DNA of 29,727 nt. Source: CAYLRF01 sp964385995 (GTDB taxonomy: Bacteria > Bacillota > Clostridia > Lachnospirales > Lachnospiraceae). The notes beneath the pieces were generated by a model. That model was not told the DNA's origin, ran no database searches, and worked only from the letters and a program-made list of their open reading frames with translations. This document shows positions 16,487-26,305 of this stretch, piece after piece (position 1 is the stretch's first letter; each line of letters opens with the position of its first letter). A program made the translations under genes and the position numbers. The DNA is taken from the NCBI GenBank assembly GCA_964385995.1, contig CAYLRF010000015.1:1-29727 (forward strand), in the 5' to 3' direction.

Positions 16487-16687
16487 TCACTTAATCCACT
16501 CATCGTCTAAGGGGTCGGGCACATATGCGCCGCAAAGAGCGCCGCTCCACGAATCGGGCCATCCCGTCCCGTTCTCACCGCTTGCGGACAACACGGCCTC
16601 TTCCGACACTGTCAGGATTTCAAGGCGCAGCTTTACATATTTTCGGGGTCTGCCCTGCCCCTGCCCCAACGCTTTCGGATACTTCAT
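16487..16687 (-). CDS. 66-residue protein of unknown function
   Basis: A small ORF between the GH43 lipoprotein and the exported jelly-roll protein. It is supported by an excellent ribosome binding site (AAGGAGG, 8 bases before the ATG at 16687) and tight operon spacing: 13 bases after the upstream stop and 27 bases before the next start. The sequence begins MKYPKALGQGQGRPRKYVKL, is basic at first, and then has the segment LEILTVSEEAVLSASGENG followed by GWPDSWSGALCGAYVPDPLDD. The hydrophobic-acidic VSEEAVLSASG pattern resembles the VEDVITTSG-like motif I recall from tiny uncharacterised Bacillota proteins. There is no signal peptide or transmembrane segment. Function is unknown; the longer in-frame extension upstream overlaps the GH43 gene and has no ribosome binding site. 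Confidence 0.7.
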   Translation of the reverse strand: MKYPKALGQGQGRPRKYVKLRLEILTVSEEAVLSASGENGTGWPDSWSGALCGAYVPDPLDDEWIK

Positions 16688-16700
16688 CCTAACCGCCTCC

Positions 16701-19484
16701 TTACGGACCTGCGGGCTCCACCTTAAGATTTCTGAACGAAGCGGCGGCTCCGTGCGAGAAAAGCCCCACGGCTCCGCGTGAGAACCCGTACGGATCCGCG
16801 TATTCAAGGATCTTTTCCCCGTCCAGATAGGCTGTGACGCGATTGTCAATGCACTCGGCCGAGAGCTCATACCATTTATCGGGACTCATACTGATTTCCT
16901 TATACGCGACCAGCCGTTCGTTGTAATCAAAGCGCTCTATGCTCACGCCGTAGGAATCCACGCACACGAAATATCCCATGCCGCTGCCGTACGGCTGTCT
17001 TACCAGAACGCTGGGATTGGTAAGACGCATCACGATGCCGGCTTTGTTTGATCTGGATGTCATGGCGTCCGTCCTGATTTCGACCGTGGCCCTGTAATCC
17101 GTAAAGCCGTATCCGCCGAAGCGCACGAGGTTATCCTGTCCCTGCGCGGCATAGTAGGCTCCGTCCTTTATCATCCAATTCGAGTAATATGTGTGGCCCG
17201 ACTTTTCCTTCAGCGTGTCACTGTACTTTGGCGCGTTCCCGTCGGTGAGCCTCATCTCATATTCTATCGCCGAATAATCACCCTTTACGGCCTTTATCGT
17301 GAGCGTGTGAAGACCCTTATCCAGTTTGAACTCGTCTATAAGCCGCTTGCCCCACTTAAGAGACTCATACCACTGCTTATCGTATTCGTTGACGGATAAG
17401 TCGCTTTTTCTCAGCGTGTAGCACACCGGCGTCCCGCCGTCGATCTGTATCTTTATGACGCTCCCGTCCGAACTGTCGCTAAAGAGGCTCTCAAGAGAGT
17501 AAAGGCCGTCCTCGGACACATCGATTACATATACCGCTCTGTCGCCCTCGGCAAGCTTCAGCGCACAGGCGTCCTTATACACATGGTATGTATGATACGT
17601 TCCGTTAAAGTAAGTGTCCTCATCGCCCTTTGCCGTCACACGCGTGACAGAACTTTTGTCCGAGAGGACGCTTGCCTTCTCGCCCTCGCCCGATTCTTTG
17701 AAATTCGCGGCGAAGAACCTGCCGTCCACCATCTTCGCCACCGCCCTGTCACTGCTTCCGAGCGCCTCAGATGAGAATACGAGTCCGCCTATCTGCCCTT
17801 TTTTCGCTCCCGAAAAACCGGCCGCCTCTCCTCCCAAGTCTTTCGCTTCGGTATCTATCTTGCGGCAGCCGTCCATTGACACCGTAATCCTGCCGTCCGC
17901 GTAAGCTACCGTTATCTGATGATACGACGTCCAGTCCCAGTCCTCGCCGTGAACCAGCATGGGCGATTCGGCAGTCTTTACGCCGCCCACATACAGCGCG
18001 AGATTCTTTCCTCCCTCCAAAGTCACGTATCCTCCCCCGAAGAGACACCGAAATGACCCGTCGGTCGGAACGTCCTTAAATGAATACTCCGCCGTGAAGC
18101 GACTTGATGTCTTTATAAGCTCCACGCTCTTACCGTCCTTGCCAAGTCTTCCCGAAAGGAGCTTTCCGTCGGCTTCATAAAGGCCCTCGCCCGCCAAAGT
18201 CCTCTCATCCGTATATGAGCGCCATCCGGCCTCTCTCGCGGCGGCCCCGTTCTTTTTGCCTTCGTCGTCCGTGTCGGAGATCGGCGTGAAATATGAAGTA
18301 TAAAAATCCGGCGCCTCGGGAGCCGCGGCGGCCTTGTCCTGACCTGTCACGCACAGGCGTCCGCCGGCGAAAAGAACTCTGCTGATTCCGAGCGTACGTC
18401 CGCCTCCCGAAGCGCGCGACATGTGGTACGGAAACCACCAGCTGTCAAGATCCGGCCCCACGGTCAGCGCCCCGTGCCCGTAGCCGAAATAATCTCCCTC
18501 GGTGCGTATGACCGCATTCGCCTCCATCGCGAGCTGCCAGGCGTCCCGCGAACTTACGTCCCCTATCTTAAGGGTCTTTCCGAGGCCGCTCGTATTGTAC
18601 GCGTAATTTAATCTGTATCCCGGAGCGCCTACCGTCTCTCCCGTGGCGACGAGATAGTAAATGCCGTCGCGTTTTATCATGAAAGGCCCTTCGACATGGT
18701 CACCGGTAAATCCCACCTTGCTGATCTCGTATTCGTCATCTCTGTCTTTAAGCGCGGTCATGTCTGTCATATTCTGGACGACTATCCATGAACCGTCCCC
18801 CTTGTCCTGATCATTTACCTTCACGAACCACTTGTCCTCGTTGTCGTCTATGAAGACACTCCCGTCCAGGTGTCTTGAGAGGCTGTCATTTACCATCTGA
18901 TAGTCGCCGTAGGGAAGCCCCGTCGTACTCTTCAGCACCACGTGTCCCGAGGCGTGGGGCGAAGTATACATATAAAACTCGCCGTTCCAGTAGTGAACCT
19001 CAGGCGCCCACGGGCACTCGAGGGAAAGACCGTCATTGGCCGCCGTGTCTTTCTCGGGCTTTTTCCCGTTCGCGTCGAGGAGGTTATACTCTCCCAGATA
19101 GAGGTAATGTATGAGATCCAGGCTCTCCCAGACTTTGTATGTGCAATACCACGGATCAGTCGAGACATACAGGTAAAACTTGCCGTTGTACCTCAATATG
19201 TACGGATCGCCGCACTTACTTACGTCGCGAGCGGCGTCCTCGGGGGCCGTTCCCGTAAGAACCTGCGCCTCCACGGAATCGAATCGGTACGGCATATTCT
19301 CGTCGGAAATGGGGTTCGTATACCTCTCACCCTCACTTAAACCCACACTCACATCTTCCACGGACGTGTCATAATCAGTCTTTTCGATCGCGCCCTGCAC
19401 ATCGCTCTTACCGCCGCAGCCTCCCGCAAAAACCGTCGCCGCGAGAATCACTCCCGCGAGGCGTCGCATGATCTTTCCTCTCAT
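16701..19484 (-). CDS. GH43-type glycoside hydrolase surface lipoprotein
   Basis: A 927-residue lipoprotein. The signal peptide ends in a lipobox with lipidated Cys23 (FAGGC). A five-bladed propeller GH43 domain spans about 55-375, with the three expected acidic residues: D93 in CGDPYIL (base), D207 in HLDGSVFID (pKa modulator) and E265 in HVEGPF (acid). Beta-rich regions follow, including one like an ancillary carbohydrate-binding module around 640-760 and a C-terminal ConA-like module around 765-925 containing GIVMRLTNPS and WYELSAECIDNRVTAYLDG. GH43 enzymes usually release arabinose or xylose; the exact sugar cannot be read from sequence. It probably acts on the outer face of the membrane before import. 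AAAGGAGG lies 7 bases before the ATG, which overlaps the preceding stop (ATGA at 19481-19484). Confidence 0.86.
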   Translation of the reverse strand: MRGKIMRRLAGVILAATVFAGGCGGKSDVQGAIEKTDYDTSVEDVSVGLSEGERYTNPISDENMPYRFDSVEAQVLTGTAPEDAARDVSKCGDPYILRYNGKFYLYVSTDPWYCTYKVWESLDLIHYLYLGEYNLLDANGKKPEKDTAANDGLSLECPWAPEVHYWNGEFYMYTSPHASGHVVLKSTTGLPYGDYQMVNDSLSRHLDGSVFIDDNEDKWFVKVNDQDKGDGSWIVVQNMTDMTALKDRDDEYEISKVGFTGDHVEGPFMIKRDGIYYLVATGETVGAPGYRLNYAYNTSGLGKTLKIGDVSSRDAWQLAMEANAVIRTEGDYFGYGHGALTVGPDLDSWWFPYHMSRASGGGRTLGISRVLFAGGRLCVTGQDKAAAAPEAPDFYTSYFTPISDTDDEGKKNGAAAREAGWRSYTDERTLAGEGLYEADGKLLSGRLGKDGKSVELIKTSSRFTAEYSFKDVPTDGSFRCLFGGGYVTLEGGKNLALYVGGVKTAESPMLVHGEDWDWTSYHQITVAYADGRITVSMDGCRKIDTEAKDLGGEAAGFSGAKKGQIGGLVFSSEALGSSDRAVAKMVDGRFFAANFKESGEGEKASVLSDKSSVTRVTAKGDEDTYFNGTYHTYHVYKDACALKLAEGDRAVYVIDVSEDGLYSLESLFSDSSDGSVIKIQIDGGTPVCYTLRKSDLSVNEYDKQWYESLKWGKRLIDEFKLDKGLHTLTIKAVKGDYSAIEYEMRLTDGNAPKYSDTLKEKSGHTYYSNWMIKDGAYYAAQGQDNLVRFGGYGFTDYRATVEIRTDAMTSRSNKAGIVMRLTNPSVLVRQPYGSGMGYFVCVDSYGVSIERFDYNERLVAYKEISMSPDKWYELSAECIDNRVTAYLDGEKILEYADPYGFSRGAVGLFSHGAAASFRNLKVEPAGP

Positions 19485-22400
19485 CGGGAACCTCCTTTCT
19501 TCCTGTCATCCAGGGCTCCGCCCCAATCTTCAGGCCACGGAATCCCCGCCTCGGCGGAACGAAGTAACACGTTTGGCTTAAATGATACGCCCGTCCCGCC
19601 GGAATATCCCGTCATTCTCCCCGGCATGACATATCCGAATGTATGGCTCACCCTCTGATAAGCGGCGTCGCCCTTTCTGTAGTCGACGTCAACCATGGTC
19701 GACTTCGACAGATTTACCACGCCGATACGAAAATCATACCATGTATTCTCCGTAAGGATGACGCCCGTATCCCACGTATCAGTCCATTTGCCGCCCGAAT
19801 AGGTGCGAATGAAAAGCTTATAAGCTCCGCGATCGTACCTGTAATCGAGTACGAAATGCCCGTTGTCCTTCGGATCGAAGTTAAAGACGATACCCTTTAT
19901 GGTATTTACTTTCGCCTCCACCTCCGATGTTCCCGGCACGGAGATGACCTTAAACGAACCCTGTATCCCGTATGCCGCGCTGCCGTCAAGGACGTTCTTT
20001 CTGTCAAGCAGAAGGCTGTCGTCGGTCTTGGAGGTGAGTATCCGCCCTCCCTCCGTCTCGGTGAACGCCCCGTTTCGCAGCTCGTATTTGGAATCCTCCG
20101 CGCCGATATAGTTCGTCATGCCCTGCGAGAGCGGCCCGAACTGTATGCCGTTCGCGACGGTCGAATGATATCCCGCGGCCCGTCCCGGCATGGAAAAGTC
20201 AAAGACGCATACCGACGTCCTGTAGGCTTTATCCGTCTGCTTTTTGTACTCCACTGCCACGGTCGTGGTGCTTTTGCCGCATATTACGTTTATTTTAAAA
20301 TCATACCTCGCGTTCTCCTCAAGGCTGACCCCTAGATCCTTTGTGTCGCCCCATTTCTTCCCGGCGTACTCGCGCACATAAAGTCCGTAGACGTCCCTAT
20401 AGTATCTGTAATCAAGCACCAGATAGGAGCCCGTCTTCGCGTCACGGTTAAATATGATGCCCTTTATCGAGTTCGTCCTGTCGGGAACGATGTCGTATGA
20501 ACCCGTGATGCTGTACGAATCCTTGCCCGTAAGTTTAATATTCCTGTCTATTACCATGCTCTGTTTGGCTACCGGCACGGCTCCTCCCCCGCTTCTTCCG
20601 AAGAACAGGCCGTCGAGCGTCTCATAGCGCCCGTCATCTAAGCGCGTATATCCGAAATCCGTAACGCGCGGGGCGGTGAAAATCTGATTGCCGACTCCCG
20701 TCTCTATGCCGAACTCGTCGCCGCTCATGACGAAACCGTCGTTTTTGCAATAAGCGGACTCCCACACGGTCTCCTGCCTCTTCTTATACTCCACGTAGAA
20801 AGCTGTCGCGCCTTTCGCGTCGTCTATCGGCGTTATGCGAAAGTCATACGTCGCGCCGAACTGCGCCGTCATGACAAAGGATGTGCCGCCCCACGCGCCC
20901 GGCTTTCGCTGCCTTATGTAAAAATCCCATCCATCCGACTTTTCGGTTCTGTGGGAATAGTCAAGCACGAGATAGCTGTTGTTCGCGTTATCGTAATTTA
21001 ACAATATCCCCTTGATCTGATTTTCCGTGCCTTTGGGCTTCGCGGGAAGCGTAAGGGACGTCACGATGGTCTTAAGTCCCTTGGTGCCGTATTTATTTCG
21101 AAGCTTTCCGAAGGCGGCCCGTGTGCCGGCCGTCCTCGCGCAGAACTCGTCGCCGTCAAGCTTTTGTAGCAGTCCGCTGTATACTTTCACGTCGGAGCCA
21201 GTATACGGATTCGGCGCGGCCGGGGCATCCGCCGAGGTCTTCACATCCCTTACCGCGAATCCCTTTACGGCGGCCCTTACGCCTACGGATACCCCGTTTA
21301 TCGCGTCAATGTCAAAGACGTCATAGAGATGGCGGAAGGTGCCCTTCGCGTCCTTTATGTATAGCTCTATCCAGCCGCCGTTTTTCGCCGCCCTTACGGT
21401 TAAGACTTTATCCTTCGCGAAATCAGGCAGAACATCCTTTATGCTGCCGCCCGCGAGCTGATTATATGCGGCCTTCCCGTCCTTCATGCGTATGGAGGCT
21501 ACGACCAGCTGCGGATTCGTCTCCGAATTGCTGACAAATATGCCGTACTGGTTCTTTACTTCCCAGCCGGGATTCTCTGTCTCTCCCACGCCGTCGACGG
21601 AAAGGAGAAGTCCGCTGAATCTGCTCACGTCGAAAAATCCCTTAGTCCTCGTAAGGTCAATGGTCGCCTCGAGGGTGCCCTTCCCTCCCGGAAGACGCAT
21701 GGTAGAGCTGTACGCGAGCGCCCGTACGTCCTGAGCGACCATGTCTGCCCCTTCCCCGATGAAACGCCCCATGGACGGTATCCATCCTTCGCAGGCGGCT
21801 GTCGCGAGGCCGTTCTTATCGACCGGGTTGAAAAGATCGGGGCTTGTAGTCGCCTCAGTTCCTTCGTCAAACCAGATGTAACGAACCGGAGCCTTCGACA
21901 GCTCTTTTGAGTCATCCCACTCCAGCATCATCCCCATAATCGCGTCTTTATCTATCCCGTATACGCTGTACGGCACGAAAATCTCGGCGATCCACGATTT
22001 ATCGGTTTCCCCGCCCTTCTGCTCGTTCGCCTTGCCGTCTACCGTGACCTGACAGTCGAGACTGTCACTTGAGTAAGTCCATCTTCCGTTTAAGCCCTTC
22101 GCTACCGCCGTCCTTCCGTCCGCGGCGATACAGATTTTAAGATCGTCCGACCGAGGTGAGAATCCGCCGTCATTTTTAACGTCCAGATAAAGATACACCG
22201 CGTCGGACTGTGAGAAGACCTCTCCGGGTGTTCTGGCCGTCTTCGAATAACATATCGCCGTGTCCGTGACCGCGAACGAGGCTGTGATCCCCCGTTTGCC
22301 GAAATAATATTTGAATGTCACTTCGTCTCCCGAAGCTTTAGAATCCCCGAAAACGAACTTCGCCGCCTTCTCCCAGATCTTTTCGTCAAGCACGCCGTCT

Positions 22401-22612
22401 ACGTCATAATCGGGCTTTACGTACGGTTCTTTGTTAAATGAAGCCGCGCTCGCCGTCTTCCCGATGAAAGGCGCGTCTCCCCTCCCCGTCAAAAGGAAGT
22501 AGAAAAGCGCCGCGAGAATGACTAGGAGCGCTATAATGATCGGTATAATGATCTTCTTTTTGGAACCCTCATTTCGCGTTTCGCCTTCGACATTATTTTT
22601 CATCTCACTCAT
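19481..22612 (-). CDS. membrane-anchored CBM9-like protein with triplicated jelly-roll modules
   Basis: A 1043-residue surface protein. After a hydrophilic N-terminus there is one transmembrane anchor (about 20-41), then a CBM9/DOMON-like carbohydrate-binding domain (about 62-275: VDGVLDEKIWEKA, SDAVYLYLDVKNDG, SWIAEIFVPYSVYG), a ConA-like region (about 300-460), and three homologous modules at about 510-655, 698-830 and 878-1015. Each of the three carries IKGIxxNxD...YLVLDYR followed by a YDFRI strand; these are clear internal repeats. No catalytic residues are evident, so capture or display of glycan at the cell surface is the likely role. It lies 34 bases after the MalG-type permease gene and overlaps the GH43 lipoprotein gene, so it is part of the transporter operon. 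The start is supported by AAAGGGGA just upstream. Confidence 0.82.
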   Translation of the reverse strand: MSEMKNNVEGETRNEGSKKKIIIPIIIALLVILAALFYFLLTGRGDAPFIGKTASAASFNKEPYVKPDYDVDGVLDEKIWEKAAKFVFGDSKASGDEVTFKYYFGKRGITASFAVTDTAICYSKTARTPGEVFSQSDAVYLYLDVKNDGGFSPRSDDLKICIAADGRTAVAKGLNGRWTYSSDSLDCQVTVDGKANEQKGGETDKSWIAEIFVPYSVYGIDKDAIMGMMLEWDDSKELSKAPVRYIWFDEGTEATTSPDLFNPVDKNGLATAACEGWIPSMGRFIGEGADMVAQDVRALAYSSTMRLPGGKGTLEATIDLTRTKGFFDVSRFSGLLLSVDGVGETENPGWEVKNQYGIFVSNSETNPQLVVASIRMKDGKAAYNQLAGGSIKDVLPDFAKDKVLTVRAAKNGGWIELYIKDAKGTFRHLYDVFDIDAINGVSVGVRAAVKGFAVRDVKTSADAPAAPNPYTGSDVKVYSGLLQKLDGDEFCARTAGTRAAFGKLRNKYGTKGLKTIVTSLTLPAKPKGTENQIKGILLNYDNANNSYLVLDYSHRTEKSDGWDFYIRQRKPGAWGGTSFVMTAQFGATYDFRITPIDDAKGATAFYVEYKKRQETVWESAYCKNDGFVMSGDEFGIETGVGNQIFTAPRVTDFGYTRLDDGRYETLDGLFFGRSGGGAVPVAKQSMVIDRNIKLTGKDSYSITGSYDIVPDRTNSIKGIIFNRDAKTGSYLVLDYRYYRDVYGLYVREYAGKKWGDTKDLGVSLEENARYDFKINVICGKSTTTVAVEYKKQTDKAYRTSVCVFDFSMPGRAAGYHSTVANGIQFGPLSQGMTNYIGAEDSKYELRNGAFTETEGGRILTSKTDDSLLLDRKNVLDGSAAYGIQGSFKVISVPGTSEVEAKVNTIKGIVFNFDPKDNGHFVLDYRYDRGAYKLFIRTYSGGKWTDTWDTGVILTENTWYDFRIGVVNLSKSTMVDVDYRKGDAAYQRVSHTFGYVMPGRMTGYSGGTGVSFKPNVLLRSAEAGIPWPEDWGGALDDRKKGGSR

Positions 22613-22646
22613 GATTTTCCCCTTTCCTGACGCGCCCCGCGCGTCA

Positions 22647-23594
22647 TTATCCCTTTACGGCGGCGGCCGCCATAGAGTTCACGAAAAGATGCTGACACGA
22701 AAGATAAAGCACCAATATGGGCAGACTGGACAGCGTCGCGGCAGCCATGATAAGAGGCTGATCCGACGCCCTGCCGGCGTCCACGGCGGCTGTCAGCGAC
22801 TGCAGCATTATCTGCAGCGTCTTATCCTTAACACTTGTAAGATACAGCTCGGGGCCTAAAAGATCGTTCCATATTCCGAGGAAGGTAAATACGGTTTGAA
22901 CCACGATGGCCGGCATACTTAAGGGAAAGGCTATGCGCCATATCTTCCCCCAGTGCCCCAGCCCGTCCACGGTCGCCGCCTCAAATATCTCGTTCGGGAG
23001 ACTCTTCATGTACCTTTCAAGGTAGAAGACCACACCCATCGTCCCGAGAAAATTCGGAAGAATAAGCGGCAGGAACGTCCCGACCAGTCCCATGGACGAC
23101 CACATCGTATATTGCGGCATGAGCGTCACTATGAAGGGCGGCCCGAGAAGACAGACGATCAGGGCCGCGTCCCTGCCCTTAAACTTCACCTTCGCGAATC
23201 CGTACGCTATCATGACGTCCACGAAAAGACCCGCGAAAAGATAAGATGATTCCACGATCATAGTGTTCGCCAGTCCTCTTAGGAAGGAGAACTGGTTCGG
23301 GTTAAAAGCAAAAAGCTCCTTATACGCGTCTAAGGTAAATTCCTTCGGTATCAGATAAAAGACGTGCGCGAACTCACGCATCTCCCCCCGCGACCTGAAT
23401 GACGCCAGTATCATGTAGAGGAAAGGGAAAATAAACAGCACCGCGAAAGCGCTGAGTATGATGTAAAGCATCGTATGCGAGGTGAAGCTCTTTATCCGCG
23501 CCGCCGCGTTAAGGCCGCGGTTTGAAGCGCCGGTCCGCCTGCGGTCCGTATTCGCGTGAGCTTTCTTCTCCTTTATGTCGTGCCCTCTTCCCAT
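22647..23594 (-). CDS. carbohydrate ABC transporter permease, MalG/LplC type
   Basis: Inner membrane subunit of a CUT1-type sugar importer, about 315 residues with six predicted helices. The cytoplasmic EAA loop for docking the ATPase is visible: IFEAATVDGLGHWGKIWRIAF. The protein ends in VNSMAAAAVKG, typical of this family (LplC/YtcP/YesQ). It has a long basic N-terminal tail before the first helix. The start is uncertain: GGGAGG is only 3 bases from a GTG at 23603 and 12 bases from the ATG at 23594; the ATG is used here. It follows the partner permease by about 58 bases. Substrate cannot be predicted beyond an oligosaccharide. Confidence 0.93.
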   Translation of the reverse strand: MGRGHDIKEKKAHANTDRRRTGASNRGLNAAARIKSFTSHTMLYIILSAFAVLFIFPFLYMILASFRSRGEMREFAHVFYLIPKEFTLDAYKELFAFNPNQFSFLRGLANTMIVESSYLFAGLFVDVMIAYGFAKVKFKGRDAALIVCLLGPPFIVTLMPQYTMWSSMGLVGTFLPLILPNFLGTMGVVFYLERYMKSLPNEIFEAATVDGLGHWGKIWRIAFPLSMPAIVVQTVFTFLGIWNDLLGPELYLTSVKDKTLQIMLQSLTAAVDAGRASDQPLIMAAATLSSLPILVLYLSCQHLFVNSMAAAAVKG

Positions 23595-23652
23595 TCGCTT
23601 CACAAGCCTCCCGTCTTTATTTAGTCCCGCGATTTTTAAGCTGTCGAAAAAA

Positions 23653-24531
23653 TCAATTATCTTTCACCATACGCCTGTATTCAGGTATGGAAAATATAAG
23701 TATAAACATCATGAGTATGTACGCGGCAGCTCCCGCGAGCGGATAATTGCCTCCCACGAACTGGCTGTAAATCCAGTAAACCGCCGTATTCGACGCCGAG
23801 CTTGACACCATGGTGTAATTGTCCGCGAACGCGTTTAAGCCGCCCGTTATGCCGGTAATCACCTGATAAAGCGTGATGGGTCCCAAAAGCGGCAACGTAA
23901 TCCGAAACATCTTGACAAACGGCGACGCACCGTCCAGCGACGCCTGCTCGTAGATATCCTCGCTGATGTTCTGCATTCCCGCGAGGTACATCAGCATCGT
24001 CCCGCCGACGCCCGACCAGACGCCTTTTATGATCAGGGAGTTTTTCACCACGGACGGATCCTGAAGCCACGCGATGTCGGTGCCGAATATCGAGTTAAAA
24101 ACGCCGTCCATGTTAAAGAACCATTTCCATACGAGGGCTATGGCCACCGCGCTGGACACGGCCGGCAGGTAATACATGACCCGAAACACTGTTCTTCCCC
24201 GCAGGAACTTCGCGTTTAGGGCGTATGCCAGCACAAATCCCAAAAGCAGTCTTATCGGAAGCCCCAGCATGAGATATACGGTATTCCACATGGAACGCCA
24301 GAAATCCCTGCTTCCGAAAATCTCCCTGTAATTATCCAGCGTGAATTTCGTAATCCTGTTGCCCTCGGCCAGCATGTTGTAATCGGTAAAGCTGATTACA
24401 AGGCAAAAAAGCGTGGGAATGATAGTAAACGTGATGACCTTAAACACCATCGGCGATATGAAAAGCCATCCCCATATGTTCTCACGCCTCTCAAGGCCCG
24501 ATATCTTACGCGCGACTTTTTGTTTTGACAT
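23653..24531 (-). CDS. carbohydrate ABC transporter permease, MalF/LplB type
   Basis: Second membrane subunit of the CUT1 importer, 292 residues with six helices. The N-terminus RRENIWGWLFISPMVF and the SFTDYNML segment are typical. The EAA loop reads YEQASLDGASPFVKMFRITLP. The start at 24531 has GGGAGG 9 bases upstream; an in-frame start eight codons earlier (24555) would overlap the solute-binding gene and has no better site. It lies 20 bases after the solute-binding protein gene, in the usual order SBP-permease-permease. Confidence 0.94.
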   Translation of the reverse strand: MSKQKVARKISGLERRENIWGWLFISPMVFKVITFTIIPTLFCLVISFTDYNMLAEGNRITKFTLDNYREIFGSRDFWRSMWNTVYLMLGLPIRLLLGFVLAYALNAKFLRGRTVFRVMYYLPAVSSAVAIALVWKWFFNMDGVFNSIFGTDIAWLQDPSVVKNSLIIKGVWSGVGGTMLMYLAGMQNISEDIYEQASLDGASPFVKMFRITLPLLGPITLYQVITGITGGLNAFADNYTMVSSSASNTAVYWIYSQFVGGNYPLAGAAAYILMMFILIFSIPEYRRMVKDN

Positions 24532-24551
24532 ACCGCGGCGCCTCCCACATG

Positions 24552-26206
24552 TCAATTTCCGTACAGCTCGTACTTGCCGTTCTGTTTGTCTATGACCGCC
24601 TGCACGTTCTCGGAGAGCCAGTCAATCATCTCCCTGCCGGATATTACGCCCTCAGTGGACGCGTCATATGATTTCGGTTCAGTGGTAATCTTGCCCGTAT
24701 TCCAGTCGAAGATGATATAATTCGGCTTATACGAATCAATCTTCCCGTCCTTAAGCATCACGTGATAGAGGCCGTACTTTTTGTTTGAGTTCGTAAGAAG
24801 AGCCGTCTCCCACCAGGTTCCCGAATTATATGTATAGGCTACCTTTCTCCTGCCGCTGTTTTCAAGAAGCTGTCTGTATACCGTTCTGTTTTGCGGACGG
24901 TTCATCCCCTCGGGATCGTTAAGTTCAGCTTTCATGTATTTATCAAATGTCCTTTTGTTGTTCGGCACGGCCATCCCTTCACTGTAATTAAACTCCTGAG
25001 CCTCATCATTCATGGAGAGAAACTCTATCAGCTTGTACGCGCCTTCTTTTACCTTGCTTCCTTTATACATGGCAAGGCATACGCTTCCTAACATCGTCAC
25101 GTTTTTGCTTCCCTCGCGGGCGGGCGCGTTTACGTCGGTAAGGTCAAAAGACGTGCTTGGCACGGGGTTCGGGAGGATATCCCAGTCAAAAGGCGCCTCC
25201 CAAAGGCCCGGAGTCTGCCACGTCCCCGCGAAAGCCGTGGCGGACATTCCGTCAACGAAGAGATCCACCGGTTCCTTCTCGGTTGCCTGCTCGACGTTCA
25301 TGAAATTGTACTTGATTGACAGATCGCCCGTGAACTGAACCGCCATGGCATAATCGTCGTTGTTTATGTTAAGCTTCGTCTTCTTCCCCGCCGGATCCCA
25401 TACGGTGAATTTGTTTCCCGTGGAAAGATACGCTATCTCCGTGTCGTAGGTGCCGCCCGCGTAGACATTTTCACCCTTTTTCTTTTCGCCGGCGTCCGCG
25501 AGGTCATTCGCGAATCGTATGTACTGCGCCCAGGTCATGCAGATTTGATCGTTCAGTTTCTTCGCCGCAGCGTCATAACCTGTCGATATGCTCCTGTCGA
25601 CGGTAATGCCGGCGTCCTTGGCCATTTCCTTGTTGTAGATAAGAGACATCGGCCCCAGATCCTTAGGCAGTCCGTAGAGAGCGCCGGAAGGGTCTGACAC
25701 TACCTTTGTCTTCTCGTTAAAGCTGTATGCCTTTATCGACTCCTCATACAGATCGTCGCGGAAATCTCCTTCGACTTTTCGATGTAGGGGTTCAGATCCT
25801 CGAATATGTTCGTCGAATAAGCAAGACGGATAAATTCCGTGTCAGCCACATAAAACACGTCCGGCATCTCCCGGGGGTTCGCTATGGCGTTACTTAGTAC
25901 TGTCATGTAGTTGCTGCTCTGTATCGGATCATAGGAGACATCGTATTCGGGATATTTCTTCTCGAAAAGCTCGATCATGGACTGGAAAATGCCCGTCTCG
26001 TAGGTGCTGCCCCATCCCATCATCTTGATGGTCTGTTTGCCCCCGGAAGCGGCTTCGTCGTCTTTGCCGCACCCCGCAGCCGCGCACAGTCCGACCGTGA
26101 GCGTCACCGCGAGAATAAGCGAGCGCACCCTGACACGCCATCCCGTCTCACGACCGCCGCCGCGCCGCGCTCGATTTTTAAAAATTGTCTTTTTCACGTC
26201 ATTCAT
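24552..26206 (-). pseudogene. CUT1 solute-binding lipoprotein, broken by one-base frameshift
   Basis: Extracellular solute-binding protein of the LipO/YtcQ/YesO type that would feed the two permeases. The N-terminal part (26206 to about 25766) has a basic leader, a hydrophobic core and lipobox with Cys46 (AAAGC), then MMGWGSTYETGIFQSMIELF. That frame ends soon at 25733. The next frame continues without break (DDLYEESIKAYSFNEK, SDPSGALYGLPKDLGPMS) to 24552. The join is near 25766, where GAGATTTCC reads in place of an expected GAGGATTTCC; restoring one G gives a 551-residue protein of normal family size with no other stop. GGAGG lies 8 bases before the ATG at 26206. Either the gene is truly inactivated or a base is missing in the assembly; the intact downstream genes favour an assembly error or very recent mutation. 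Confidence 0.85.
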
Positions 26207-26305
26207 CGTCCTTCCCTCCTCTTGTTTACGAAATACCGCTGTCATCATTCGAAAACGTGCGCCGAGCGTCTCATCCGCTTCCGGCCGTCTTCATGTCTGT
26301 CTCGC

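Noticed and set aside
16688..16870. N-terminal extension of the 66-residue ORF
   Set aside because: The extra codons lie antisense-phase within the GH43 lipoprotein gene; the strong ribosome binding site belongs to the ATG at 16687.
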